Below are positions 23,499 to 34,813 of a stretch of DNA of 64,000 nt, one piece after another (positions within the stretch are counted from its first letter, which is position 1; every line of letters begins with the position of its first letter). The notes beneath the pieces are model-generated. The model searched no databases, was not told the origin of the DNA, and saw only the letters and a program-made list of their open reading frames with translations. The translations under genes were made by a program, and so were the position numbers. The stretch is from Hyaloscypha bicolor E (lineage: Eukaryota; Ascomycota; Leotiomycetes; Helotiales; Hyaloscyphaceae): positions 193,353 to 257,352 of the forward strand of contig NW_020194620.1 of NCBI RefSeq assembly GCF_002865645.1, read 5' to 3'.

Positions 23499-23778
23499 CT
23501 ATTTTCCCTCATGCAAGGCATAGATGACGACAATTGTGATAATAGAGCCAATCACTAGAAACCAGAGGAAATATTTAAACCACCGCGGTCCACGCGCCCG
23601 CCAGTTCTTATAATCCGGAGCTGGAGATGCCTGTGGGCCGATTTGATTCTCGACGTCTGTCTGCCAGGGTAGACTGCGAATCTGGATTAGTTCGGGGCTA
23701 AAATGCGCTTTTTTTCAGGGGGCTAGGAGTGCTGGGAGTGTAGGGAACCTCCGCTTTGGGACTTTGGAGGTGGGTCAT
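23499..23778 (-). pseudogene. small single-pass membrane protein with one-base frameshift in an A7 run
   Basis: From ATG 23776-23778 the frame reads MTHLQSPKAEVPYTPSTPSP and meets seven A (T7 on plus, 23709-23715). Read as it stands it hits TAG a few codons later. With a one-base shift at this run the rest reads through ELIQIRSLPWQTDVEN to a membrane segment, YFLWFLVIGSIITIVVIYAL, and a natural stop at 23499-23501. The product would be about 92 residues: a hydrophilic Pro-rich N-terminus, one helix and a short tail. A sequencing error in the homopolymer is as likely as a true mutation. No family is known to me. Confidence 0.5.
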
Positions 23779-24421
23779 GGTGGGTGATGGATGACGAATA
23801 CGTTGCTGGGTCCGAGCAAGTCTGGATGCGGAACGAATTATAGAGAGGAGACCTGTACCTATACCCCGGGTTCTAAATAATGCACAGTACAATGCAATGA
23901 AATATTCAACAATATCACAAGCTCACTGTTCTCAGTAGGATTCCGCACAGTATTCACTCCCCAAAACTGGCTATTTTCCACCCACCAAGGGATCCCCGCA
24001 ATATCTTTCTGAATAAGGAAAACAAGATTTGTGATTTTGTTTATTGACTTCAACCTCGGATCCCGATGGCGGAAGCTAATCAAGAACAATATCATTGTTT
24101 GTTTTCCCACGTGAATACTAGGCAACCGACCGGGACTTTTGATTAATTTGAAGTTTATTACTTTCCCAACGATGGAATTTTTTTGATCTTTTGTAATCAG
24201 TCGCGAATTAGTTTTCCATTACCTAAGTCATTTTTTATTTCTTTAAGAAAGCGTAGATATTGAGTTCGGACTCTGAATTCCTAGTTTTTAAAGATATCAA
24301 TATATCCCTGGCTTTCAAATTTGTGCCTAAACGCCAAGATCCAGTGTACCAGCATCGAATCTGAAGTTTTATTTAATGCACTAGATACCGTTCACTTCCC
24401 GGTTTCCATGTACCGGCAAGC
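23779..24421. other. intergenic
   Basis: No gene was seen. The region becomes AT-rich around 24130-24330. Confidence 0.4.
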
Positions 24422-24673
24422 TTAGTTGCCTTGGGGATGGGTTGTTCTGGTTCCCAGTGCGACCCAGACACCGACAACTACCCCGAGAATAACAAGTGGA
24501 ATAAAGATGATGCACCACTTGCCGCACATCTTGGGCCAGAGGCCTCCCTGAACCAGATCTATGTTCGATTCGATTCCGGCACGTGCTTCTATGTCGGTGT
24601 GAGAGGCTCTGGAAGGATTCGCCTCAATCTGCCCGCAAATGTGGGTGTTATCTAAGGTCTGAGTGCAAGACAT
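24422..24673 (-). CDS. small single-pass membrane protein
   Basis: An 83-residue frame starting MSCTQTLDNTHICGQIEANP. About 50 hydrophilic residues come first, then GKWCIIFIPLVILGVVVGVW as the only membrane segment and a short polar tail, a type often found in fungal genomes without annotation. The layout is like that of the neighbour at 23499-23778 on the same strand, though the sequences are not clearly related. The function is unknown. Confidence 0.45.
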   Translation of the reverse strand: MSCTQTLDNTHICGQIEANPSRASHTDIEARAGIESNIDLVQGGLWPKMCGKWCIIFIPLVILGVVVGVWVALGTRTTHPQGN

Positions 24674-26073
24674 GGTGGATGGTAGATGCGGGTGAGGGGG
24701 TAGATAAAATCTGTGTGTGGGTCAATTACTTTGTGACCTACAGCCTACTTGTTATATCATTGGACTGGGAACAATATAGAGTGATGGGGGATGGCTGTTC
24801 ATCGTCACTGTCGTAGTATTCTGAGTAAGGTTTCCTAAATTTCAACACTTCCGGCTTGGTGGCCTGCAAAAAAGAAACGGGCTTATCTTAACAGCCAACA
24901 AGGAGAGCCAATTTTTGTTTGCACCTGCTTTGTTATGTCAAACCAGAGAACCTTTTCCAAGAAGCAACCCTCGAAATTGACACAATTTTGCATGAACTCC
25001 GTCCTCATGGGTGGCTATCCGTATGGGTACACAATACTAATTAAAGCTGTACTGTACTGCCTCTGTTGGTTGTAATGTTGACCTCGGTTGCAAGTATTTG
25101 TCTTCCCGAGTAATAGTGAAGAAACTTCATTGTCCCATCTCTGTTATCAGCAATCACGGAGCGGCAGGATCAGCAAGAAAAAAGACCCAGAATTGTTGCT
25201 ATTTTTCTTGATTTCGACCTCAATAGCGGCGGAGGCAGGTTGACATTGCTTTTCTTCATGTCTCCGAAGGAGGCGAGTCCTCACCCTCTACCCTCGCCCT
25301 TCAAAATTACACAGGCGACAAATTATATGCATAACTGTAATTTCAATGTGATAGAACCGTAGAGTCTAGTTTAAAGTATGTGCGAAAGTAGAGAGAATCG
25401 CGCTATTTTGAGGTGCGTAGAGAAAGTAGACATTATGCAAATACTTGCAAGCCTCTAGTGACCTCAAGAAGAGTGCGCATACATTTTCAACCCAAATTGA
25501 AAGAAATGTTAGGATTAAAAAAGAACTCGATTATAACAGCTAGAACTGCATGTTCGCCTTTGCCTTCGTCTTCGTCTTCATGCTCGAGTGTTAATGCGAG
25601 TTTCTCCTCTTTGACCAAAACGCTCATATAATTTCAAGATGAAAATTGTAAACCGTTGCATTATTATCTAATAAATTGAATTTAGTCTGAGCGCTCCATT
25701 TTCTTCGCACCGATTTACGAAGCGGGTCAAGAGTGTTTTGAGTTGGCTTGCGAGAAGAGATCTATCGGGGGATCCCTTGTCGAAAGCGACTTTCACAGCC
25801 AACCATGGGTCAACAAGAATAACGTCATGCGTTGTCTTGCTTGATCTGCATATGCGACGCTAAGAATATATATGTAATGTTTATGGGCTCCTCGTACTTC
25901 TCTTCGACAATTCCCCGAAATTGTCGACCTCCTTTGGACAAATTCTTGTCGAGGAAACAAACACTACTTTCATTGAAAAACTTTTGCTACTGCTGAATAA
26001 CTATTTTTTTCATTGAAAAGAATTACAGGTCGGATAATTACAAGAGAAAAGTACCGGCACCATCTTACCCCTA
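24674..26073. other. intergenic
   Basis: No convincing gene. A 46-codon minus-strand frame near 25485-25625 (MSVLVKEEKLALTLEHEDED) is acidic and may be chance. Confidence 0.35.
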
Positions 26074-27442
26074 ATGGCTGACAACACCCACCTACTCTCC
26101 ACGGTAGACTCTGAGAAGATCACGGCGAAGAAAACACGTCTGTTCACCTGTCTCCTCTTCAATGACAAGCTCCCTCCAATCCTCACCTTCGTCTCCGCGG
26201 CCATAGCATTCTCGCTTTCCCTCGTTGCTCTTCTCTCGGGGGCCGAGAAGGGCCAGCTGCAGGACTACGAAGTCGTCGTCGTATGTTTCTCTGTATCCTC
26301 TATCTTTAATATATATTATCACTGATAGTTTTCGGTATAGTTGAATACCTCAACCATTCTTCAAAACGCAATAAAGGTGGAAAATGCAGTATCTGTCACA
26401 GCTCGTGCCGTCCCACCCCTCGAGTCCAATCTCCCCACGCCGGCTATCGACGCAAGGCAACTCAGTCTCCCCTCCATCTCAGCAATCTCTTCATTCTTTA
26501 ACTCAGTGGGTTCGGACTTGACACCTCAGCCTACACCATCAGCTGGATCGCCCTCCTCTGGCGGATTGACCAGTGGAAGCGGAGTGCTTGGAGACCTAGA
26601 ATCATTTATCACAGACGTGTTAGGCAACGTTGCAACTTCGTCAGCAGAAGAAGTAGCAAGCGTAGCGAATACGCTTGTAGGAGATGTTGTCTCTGCTCTG
26701 GGAGTAAAGCAGTGGTACGCAGTTTACTTGACGGAGCTGTGTTCGGGGCACTACGTACCGAGTTATTCAATCCCCGGAGCCAGCAGGAACACTACGTCGT
26801 GTACACCACTAAGTGAGTCTCCAATCTTGGCTTTCGAAAGCAATTTTCCTGACAAAACTAGACAACTTGAAGCTCGCCAATCAAACAAACTCCACACTCC
26901 AGCTAGGAAACACAGTTCTCGATTTTTCAGCAATCAATATTCCGAATAAGTTAGGGAAAGGAGGAGGCGCGCTTAGTACGGTAATCGAAGCCGCCATCGT
27001 TCTCCAAATTATTGGGATAGTTTGTACCGGTGTCTTGATCGTGTTTACGCCGTTTAACCTCTTTATTGAGTTCTTTCGGAAGCGGTGGTTCACTGTGATC
27101 ATTGCTTCGCTGACATTCATCGCGACGGGGTGTTTCGGTTTCGTTACGGGGTTGGAAACGGGAATACATATTGCTGTTGAGGCGCTTGTGAAGGAAGTGA
27201 TAGATGGGTTAGGGGTGGAGACGTATGGAGGCACGGGATTGCTGGTGATACTTTGGGTGAAGCTTATATTTATGGTGACGACTTCGACAGTTTGGGTTTT
27301 AAGCTGGCATGACGCAAGGTATGTGGTGAGGGAGAAGGCAGAGAGGGAGGCAAAGAGGCCGGTGGTGACGACAGCGAGTTCGACTTATCCGAGGTCAATG
27401 GAAAGAATAGTAACGCCGGAGCGGATTGGGACAACGATATAA
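26074..27442 (+). CDS. SUR7/PalI family plasma-membrane protein
   Basis: Exons 26074-26280, 26341-26812 and 26862-27442 splice to 419 residues in one frame; both introns are GT-AG. The first helix (about residues 35-58) is followed by a long extracellular loop rich in Ser, Gly and Thr, with the family's short Cys motif TELCSGHY and a later Cys. Three more helices sit in exon 3 (starting TVIEAAIVLQIIG, WFTVIIASLTFIA and GLLVILWVKLIFM), then a basic cytosolic tail. SUR7-type four-helix proteins mark eisosome/MCC patches and affect endocytosis and wall integrity; PalI relatives act in pH sensing. Which role applies here cannot be told. Confidence 0.82.
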
Positions 27443-28285
27443 AAGACCGCAGAGGAAAGCTGGAATCGAAAAGCTGACGGATAGAACGGGAATCCAAGGA
27501 AAGAGGCAGACAGATCGCCATATGGAACACTTGCTGGTGTTTGTTTTTCGGCAAGGGGAAGAGCCAGAAATCGCGATGAGATGTCGAAGCATCTGCCGAG
27601 GTGGGTGAAGCATGAAGAAACAAAGCGAAGGGTTTAGAGAAACAGCGAATATATTTTGAAGCTTTGTCGGGAGTGACGAAGCTAGACTTTTGCTTCAGGA
27701 GTTAATAGAGATGCACATTGTGCGAGTCATCGAAACTAAGGCCGCCGATTCCACAATTAAACTCTTCCAAGTCACTCGCTAGCCTCGACTTCACCAACCG
27801 TGGATTGTCCACACCAGTCACGCATCACTATATTTCGTAAAGAACCCAATCAACTTCAATTTCACTCCCCTGTACAAGGAAATCTCAACGTCAAAATCCG
27901 TCGCCAATGACCGCAACTTGAAGTCGCTCCTCGACACGTCACGTGAGCGGCTCACGGACAGCACGCCATTCTTGGTTGCGACACCCCACCATACACCCTC
28001 TTTTTTGGCAATCATGACGTAGAACAAACAAGTCCTTCACTCCCGCACGATGCTTGCAGTCACCGTTTGGCTAGAGAGGCTTTTCCAGCGCCGCAATTGG
28101 AGGATTTTAGCAACAAGTACGGCTTTGTCCAAGTTCCGCTGGCCTAGAAAGTCTAAAACTCCTTTGAAGGACGCGAGCTTGCGAGTGTGGGCTGATGGCT
28201 CTTGAGTCTTGAATGAAGTTGTTAGGAAAAGGGGAAGTGAAGTTATTTTTAGGTTTAGAGTAGGCCAGTCCTCAAGGGATTTAGC
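27443..28285. other. intergenic, left flank of the transposon
   Basis: A 69-codon minus-strand frame (27818-28027) has no domain. The last five bases (28281-28285, TTAGC) are one copy of the transposon target duplication. Confidence 0.4.
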
Positions 28286-28325
28286 TACGGGCTGATTTAG
28301 CGACGCTACTGCATCTATTATTTTA
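28286..28325 (+). repeat. left terminal inverted repeat
   Basis: Contains TTTAGCGACGCTACTGCATC followed by TATTATTTT. Its reverse complement is found at the right end. Confidence 0.9.
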
Positions 28326-28451
28326 TCGCAATCGCAAAATGAGAATTATGAATCGAGATTTTTTTTAAAGCCATATTTTATATGGAAAACACACCTAATA
28401 ATGGCCAAATACGCAATTCCCATGCATTATAGTCGAATGCGCCCAGTACTA

Positions 28452-29110
28452 TTACTCTGTTCTCGCTTTTTTGAACTGCCCCCGATTATCCCTATGTCTT
28501 GACCTATTCCCCGGCCTATAATCACTATCCCCTGGTAATTCCTTCCCTCCATCGTCAAGATCTGATCTATTATCGTCGTTATCGCTTGATATAGTCACTT
28601 CCACTTGTCGCTTCCTCTTTAATATAGACTTCAGAGGAGGTTGAGGAGGTTTAGTAGGTGGAGCGGGAGCGAAGGCTAGTAAAAACGTCAGATCTACTAG
28701 TATATCTAAATTTATTAAAACTTACTAGCTATAGGAGCAGAAGCAGGAGCAGGAGTAGGAGCAGGAGCAGGAGAAACCGTAATTCTAGCTTCTAGCATAG
28801 GCATATCGTCCGAATTAAAATCGTCAGAATTCAGGTTATTACCTGACCCATTCTCTGAAGGAGTAACCTTCTCCCATAGGGCTTCGATCTGTTGATTAGG
28901 AGTCGAAGCAGGTAAAAAAGATGCCGTAGATATAACTATAGATATAGATATTACGTTGGGGGTGGTATCAGGAGAGCCTCCTAATAGGGGGCTAAAATCT
29001 AGGAAAGGTATCTCCCTATTAGCTCTTTTATACTTATCCTGAATCTCGTTATCTCTTTCCTGAATTATATTAATATCTTGATCAAATATAAGATAAATAT
29101 GCTTTGGCAA
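28452..29110 (-). pseudogene. C-terminal part of the transposon protein
   Basis: The frame 29110-28715 has an acidic then Pro/Ala-rich composition (PAPAPTPAPASAPIA). Through a GTAAGT...ACTAG intron (about 28680-28727) it joins to PPTKPPQPPLKSILKRKRQV, an acidic run, and QFKKARTE before TAA at 28452-28454. This is the best-preserved coding part of the element and has intact splice sites. The basic KRKR stretch may be a nuclear signal. It is cut off from its start by stops upstream. Confidence 0.6.
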
Positions 29111-32100
29111 GCTCCTATTTAATTAGTTAAAGTAAGATAATAAGCCATTAATATCCTTTTTAGCTTTAAATATCTGGCTAGTTATATAGTCGATTCTCTT
29201 ATTTTTGTCTCTTGGCCAAACCTATTTATATTAGTACTAATTCTATTAGGATACTAGTAAATAATAGCTTACTTTACTTGTAAAAGAGACTATATTTGTA
29301 TATTCTAAGATTATAATCCATTAATTAAGCTCCTAGTTTTCAAATAACGGAATTAATAATAAAAAAGCCTTGGCTAAATATATAGCAAAATCCTTATATA
29401 ATAGTTTTTGACTATAATAAATAACTATATTAGTAAAGAGGTATATGTTTCTATAAGTAAGCTTTATATATATATTAAACTGTTCTACTATCTATAGCTC
29501 AATTTGAATATTTTGAGCCTCCCGGTACTCTTCCAAGCTAAGGAACTTCTTTATAGTCGAAGCAGGTATACTCGTCCCAGTAAAGCTACTCTCTAGTTCT
29601 TCTATTTCATATATATATATAGTATAATAGAAATAAGGACCTTATATTGTTTTTCGATAATAGGAGCAGGAGGGATCATCGATTTACCCTTACTAAAGGC
29701 CTTTATATATATCTCCTGGCCAAGAGTAAAAGATCTAAAGGCTTTACCCCTTTTCTGGGCCGAATCTAATAAAATTAGTAAATAATATATTAATATTAGA
29801 AGTTAAATAGATAGATACGTACTTTCGCCCTGAGATTCCTAATAGAAATTACTACGTAATTGCTCTAAACGTTCGAGCTTAGCCTGCTGCCTTCTCTTAT
29901 ATACTTCTGCCTCAAGGACCTTCTCTAAGAGATCTATATCCGGAGGATAGTAAAAAAAATAGAAATTAGCTGAGATATTAATCCCTTAATCTCTTAATAA
30001 TTAGGCAGTAGTATTTTGAAGTTGGGTTTAACTAGAAAATAGTATACCGTCTAATATAATAATTAGTATAAGAGTAATAGGAGCCGGAGGAGGAGCAGCA
30101 GGGTTAATCGCACCGTATAGTAGATACTTTACTATAGAGGGGGGGTATAGTGCCTCCTGTATAAAACAAGAGTTCTATAGATTAATATTATCTATTATAA
30201 ATGTTTGGGGATAAAAGAATAAGGATTTGATTTATAATCAAATATTAGAAGGAGAGTATAGCTAATAAATCTAATAGTTTAGTAAATAATAGTATAAAGA
30301 TAATTAGTAGGATAGAACCATAATATATTAATATTATTTTAATCCTTTAGCCTATATTCCTATAACTTTTTCTCTAAAGAATTTATATACTAGGGACCCA
30401 TTTCGAAGATTATTAATAGTAGTATATTACTAATATATGAAAAGGAATAAATACAAGAACTATAAGGAATACCCCTTAGTATAAATTAAAATTGGATTTA
30501 TTTTATTTATCCCTAGTATTATTATTACTTAAAACATGGTTTCCTATATTAGGGGCAATAGAATATTAAGTAAGGGGCTATAGGAATTAAGGGGGAAAAA
30601 TTAAATTCTATATATTAAGATATAATTCTTGTTATTTTTACTAAATATATCTTATAATTATTTTAAAAGTTTATAAGAACTATTAATTTAATAAAGCTAG
30701 TATTAACGGAGAATTTGATCTATACTATAAAGTCCTTACTACCAAAACAATAAGTTAATAGAATAATTATAGGGGATATAGAAATTAAAAGAGTAGGGGT
30801 CGATTTTCTGAGAAGGCAAATCATATAACCTTTTAATATTAAATTAGAAATAAATCACCTGTAACTATATGAATTTGACTTATTAAATAGATTACTATTA
30901 ACTTCTATATTTAATTACTTTAGTAAATATTAATATTTTTAGCTAATTCTTTTTTTGGAATATATATTAATATATTCTTATTTAACTTCTCTAATACCGG
31001 ACAAACCGTCTAATATTTACAGGAGGAATTTCTAGATTATCTTTCTCCTCTGCTTTAGACTCAGATATATATCCATCTTCTATAAACTGCCTATACTCTT
31101 AGCCATTTATAACCCAATTGCCATTTGCCCTATTAAAAGTAATACTATCTATAGTAAATCCAGTACCTCCCGTATTATTTTTAACCTCCGCTTTATTATT
31201 AGAACTAATATAGATAAGATTTTTATCTCTATAGCTAGTATTTCTTTCTTTATTAATAAACTAAATACTATCTTAATTATTATAATCCTTTAGCCTTGCC
31301 TCCTCTAATTCTATAGCTACCTCTAGTAATAGATTCCAATTATATATATCCTTGGGTATTAATAAAAGCCCTAGCTTTAGACGAGTATTCTTCGTATTAA
31401 TTAGGTAGTCAGTAATTGATTCCCTTAAATATATATAAGTACTCAGGTGGTTTATCTCTCTATTCGAGTCACGTATAGATTCTATAATTAAGAGTATAAA
31501 GCCGGTATCCTTAAGTTCTTATTCATACTACTCAAGTATAACCTCCGGTAAATATATATCTTTATTATAGCTAGTATATCCTTTATATAGCTCGTTTAGT
31601 TTATTAATATTAATAGGAATATCATAGTCCCTGACCCCCTTTTATTCTGAAAACATATAGTTCTGGAAGGGTTAGCCAGGAATAATATATAGATAATTAG
31701 GCTATTTCCTAATTAAATAGATATTTCAAACCCGGATAAACTCCTTAGTTTGCTCTCGTATAATAGGCAAATAGACGAAAAGCATAGCTATATAATCGGG
31801 GAGAAGTTTGTAAGAGTAAAGCCTTTAAAAGTATAATTACTTAAAAAATATCTTTTATTTATTTAGTATACCCTATATAATATTAGCTAATTAAATTAGT
31901 CTATAGGATTAGACTAAATAAATTACCTTTGCAACTTGCCCCTACTATATCTCAATTCATTAATTAGCTATACTAGTCTCAAACCAATAAAGATCTAAGA
32001 ACTAATATGGATTAATACCCCTTATTTAGTACATCGCTTTATAAAGAATATAATAGGTATTAGTAACTATAGGTATTTCGTATTCTCTATCCGATTAAAT

Positions 32101-32399
32101 ATAAAATGGAATAATCTCTATTTCATTTACTAAGTCAAGATATTAAACTAGGATAGTAACCTAGAAGGTAGTATAAGTAAATATATATTAGTATAATATT
32201 AATCAGGCCAAAGAAGAATATAGTATAGAGATTCAGGGGTTTTATTACCTAAATTAAGTATAATTCAAATAACTAGTTCTCTATAATACTATAGAATTAT
32301 ATAGCCGGAATTACGACTAAGTAAATATTGGCTATTTGTAAGGGGGTATATCTATACCGAATTAGGAAATAATACTACTTATAGTATAACTATTTGAGA

Positions 32400-33176
32400 T
32401 TCCAATATAAATCCAAGGTATAAACCGTAAATAGGTATTAATACCGGTATATATCTTAATACTACAAAATCGTAGCTAAGTAAACGTATTAGTAGTTATT
32501 CAAATAATGATTTTTAAAGTTAAGTCCATACTATACTTACCTTATAATAGCTATTAATAGACTAAATAAAGTTCGGTCCATAAATATTATATTCTCCTCT
32601 AGCTGCCTTTATCTCTTCCGAATAATGCTATATACTTTCTGGATCAAGTTCCTATATTATAGAAGCTATTCTATTCCTAGAAAACTTCTTGCTATTACCT
32701 AGGAAATTGAGATAAGTATATAGAAGCCGGTATCCATAACTTCTAGTATTGCCCTATAGGCCTTTATCCACTATATATTACTTGAGGATATAGCGAAGTT
32801 GCTTCTTTTCTAGCTCAATTTGCGAATTAAGTATTCGATGTCAAAGCCCTATAGCTCGGCGAACCTGCTATAATAATTATAGATTAGGAATATTATATCC
32901 TAAGCTCCGGAGGTTGGTAAGTATATTGGCATTAGTCGTATGGATATTATAAAAGAACTATATGATAAGAGCCTTTACCTGAGGAGAAGGCTCGAATATC
33001 GAGCGTTAGGAAGGTGCTTTCCATTCGGAAAGCCTATTGCATAGAGTTCTAAGGGAAATATCGATATTAAAGTTATACTGTAACCTCTCAATAATCTCCT
33101 CATATAATAGCTGTTGCTTAATTAAATAAAGAATATGGGCTTAATAGCAATCGATATTAATCTTTAAACGAGCCAT
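32400..33176 (-). pseudogene. N-terminal and core part of the integrase-type transposase
   Basis: From ATG 33174-33176 the frame reads MARLKINIDCY(stop)AHILYL, then TLCNRLSEWKAP, TNANILTNLRSLGYNIPNL, QVRRAIGL and HYSEEIKAARGEYNIYGPNF. This is a helix-turn-helix N-terminus followed by the start of the DDE core. An intron-like GTAAGT...TTGTAG lies in the GPNFIW-SID region. More than a dozen TAA/TAG codons interrupt it. Confidence 0.7.
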
Positions 33177-33435
33177 TACGAAGAGGTTAATAATAGAAGA
33201 TTAAGGAATTAATAATAATAAAGGAATAGAAGTATGAACGAAGTATATAGGAGGGCTAGTATGTCAGGGGGCATATTACGTATATTTTATTGAATTTCCT
33301 ACCCTATTGCATTCCTACCATGGAATGCGATAAAACACCATATAGATCGACTGTTTTAATTATATTCAACTATAGGTATTAGTTATATTATTAATAATAG
33401 TACATTTTTGAAATATCGTCGAATTGATTTTCTCA

Positions 33436-33475
33436 AAAAATAATAGATGCAGTAGCGTCGCTAAAGGAGCCCGTA
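33436..33475 (-). repeat. right terminal inverted repeat
   Basis: AATAATAGATGCAGTAGCGT and onward to CCCGTA mirrors the left end. TTAGC follows directly. Confidence 0.9.
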
Positions 33476-34813
33476 TTAGCTAGCGTTTGCGGGCAATTTA
33501 TTGGTCGCTTCCAGCGGTTCAAATCTCCGTCCCGTTGGCAACTTTCAAGCTTTCACATCAATCCGAGTGGAACTTTTCTTATGCTTCAAGGTGGACAATT
33601 CATATGCCGCATTGAGACACGGGATTGTTATTCATCAATATCAGTAAAAGGGGGGGGGGGCCAATTCCAGTGTTTCGTCCAAGCCTCTGAATTTCCGACG
33701 CGCTGGCTTCTTGAACCATCAGTCACAGACGATCAGTGACATTCGCCGGCGTAGGGCAAAGAAAGTGGTTGGGCGCACCAATTCCCCCCCTCTGTGGTGA
33801 ACTTTCCGCTCTGGGCTGACATCCAAAAGCAATATAAAGATCATTCGATGCATCAGATCATTGTATTGCCTCATCAAATTTCGTGGCTAGCTATGTTTTA
33901 TTGTGACAGGATTGGGTTTTTGTTTTGCTTTTCTGGTGCATTTTGCCGAGAATCCGGGGTACCCCTCATGGTCTTCCTCTTCGTTCTCAACAATTCAGTC
34001 CTCTTTTCATTTGTATCCAACAAGTGGCCGGTGGCAAGTCGACCTGTCCGACTTTTCTGTAAATAACTTTTTCCCCCTTTATTATAATGTTCTCAAAACA
34101 GGGTGGCCGATGGGTCGATTGAAATTTTCGTACTTGGGCCAGGAATCGTTTGCAGATTGCAAAAGGAATGAATATTAAGTAAGTGCCAAAGGGAGTTCGC
34201 ATCGAGCCATTTGTTGGCGTATTCCCTCTCATTTCAGGCAGAATAGCTTCTAGAGTATGTCACTTCTCTGCTTTTGTTATCGATTTGTCTCAAGATCAGG
34301 GGGTGGTCCTCTCAGTGAACCCCGCACGGTGTGCCCCATCCAGTTGCATTAGTGGATAGTCACGTTACGCCACTACCAGTTGTTAACTCAGGGCCAATTC
34401 AAAAATGGACTGTGGCGATTGCCTTCCCAGCATCACCCTTAGCTGACCACTCTACCCCTTACACAGCGTTTTCTGTCCCGTCACTAATAATGATCCGATT
34501 TGTGAGGTTTCAAGCGAATCGATCTTCAAAACCTAGATTTTCTCAGCCTCTTCATTTCCGTGTGCGATCTCTTTCGGCCGGGGGCTTAAGACCAAAGCCT
34601 ACGCTCTATGAGCATACGAAAATATTGCGTTGCTCTGAACCGGAGATGCCGCTATCGAAAGAGATATCCAGGCGTTCCGTAACGCGATGAGGTTTGAATT
34701 TCATCATAAGGTAGCAACCTAATAGTTTGCCCATTCTCTCCAAGCTCCCTTATTCTGTCCATCCCAGCCATCTCATACTTTCCTTTACAGTTTTGCATCG
34801 TCACACATTCAAG
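33476..34813. other. intergenic, upstream of the repeat-exon gene
   Basis: A G9 run lies near 33652. Several short frames (33794-34178, 34331-34690) have no domain. Pyrimidine-rich sequence precedes the ATG at 34814. Confidence 0.4.

Larger units (their letters stand above)
28286..33475 (-). mobile_element. 5.2 kb TIR DNA transposon with integrase-type transposase, RIP-inactivated
   Basis: The ends are inverted repeats: left TACGGGCTGATTTAGCGACG and onward from 28286, right the reverse complement ending at 33475, identical over about 40 bases except for two adjacent bases. TTAGC flanks both ends (28281-28285 and 33476-33480), a 5-base target duplication; a TA duplication is a weaker alternative. 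The inside is AT-rich with almost no open frame. Minus-strand translation still shows the fungal integrase-core transposase: a start at 33176, NQL-type helix-turn-helix remnants, QVRRAIGL, ARGEYNIYGPNFI(stop)SI, the catalytic-core piece YTGINTYLRFIPWIYIGISN, and KGVRDYDIPI further on. Most stops fall where CAA, CAG or TGG is expected, as RIP would produce. Confidence 0.85.

Noticed and set aside
28261..33500. CRISPR or other prokaryotic array
   Set aside because: There are no regular direct repeats with spacers; the sequence is a eukaryotic TIR element.
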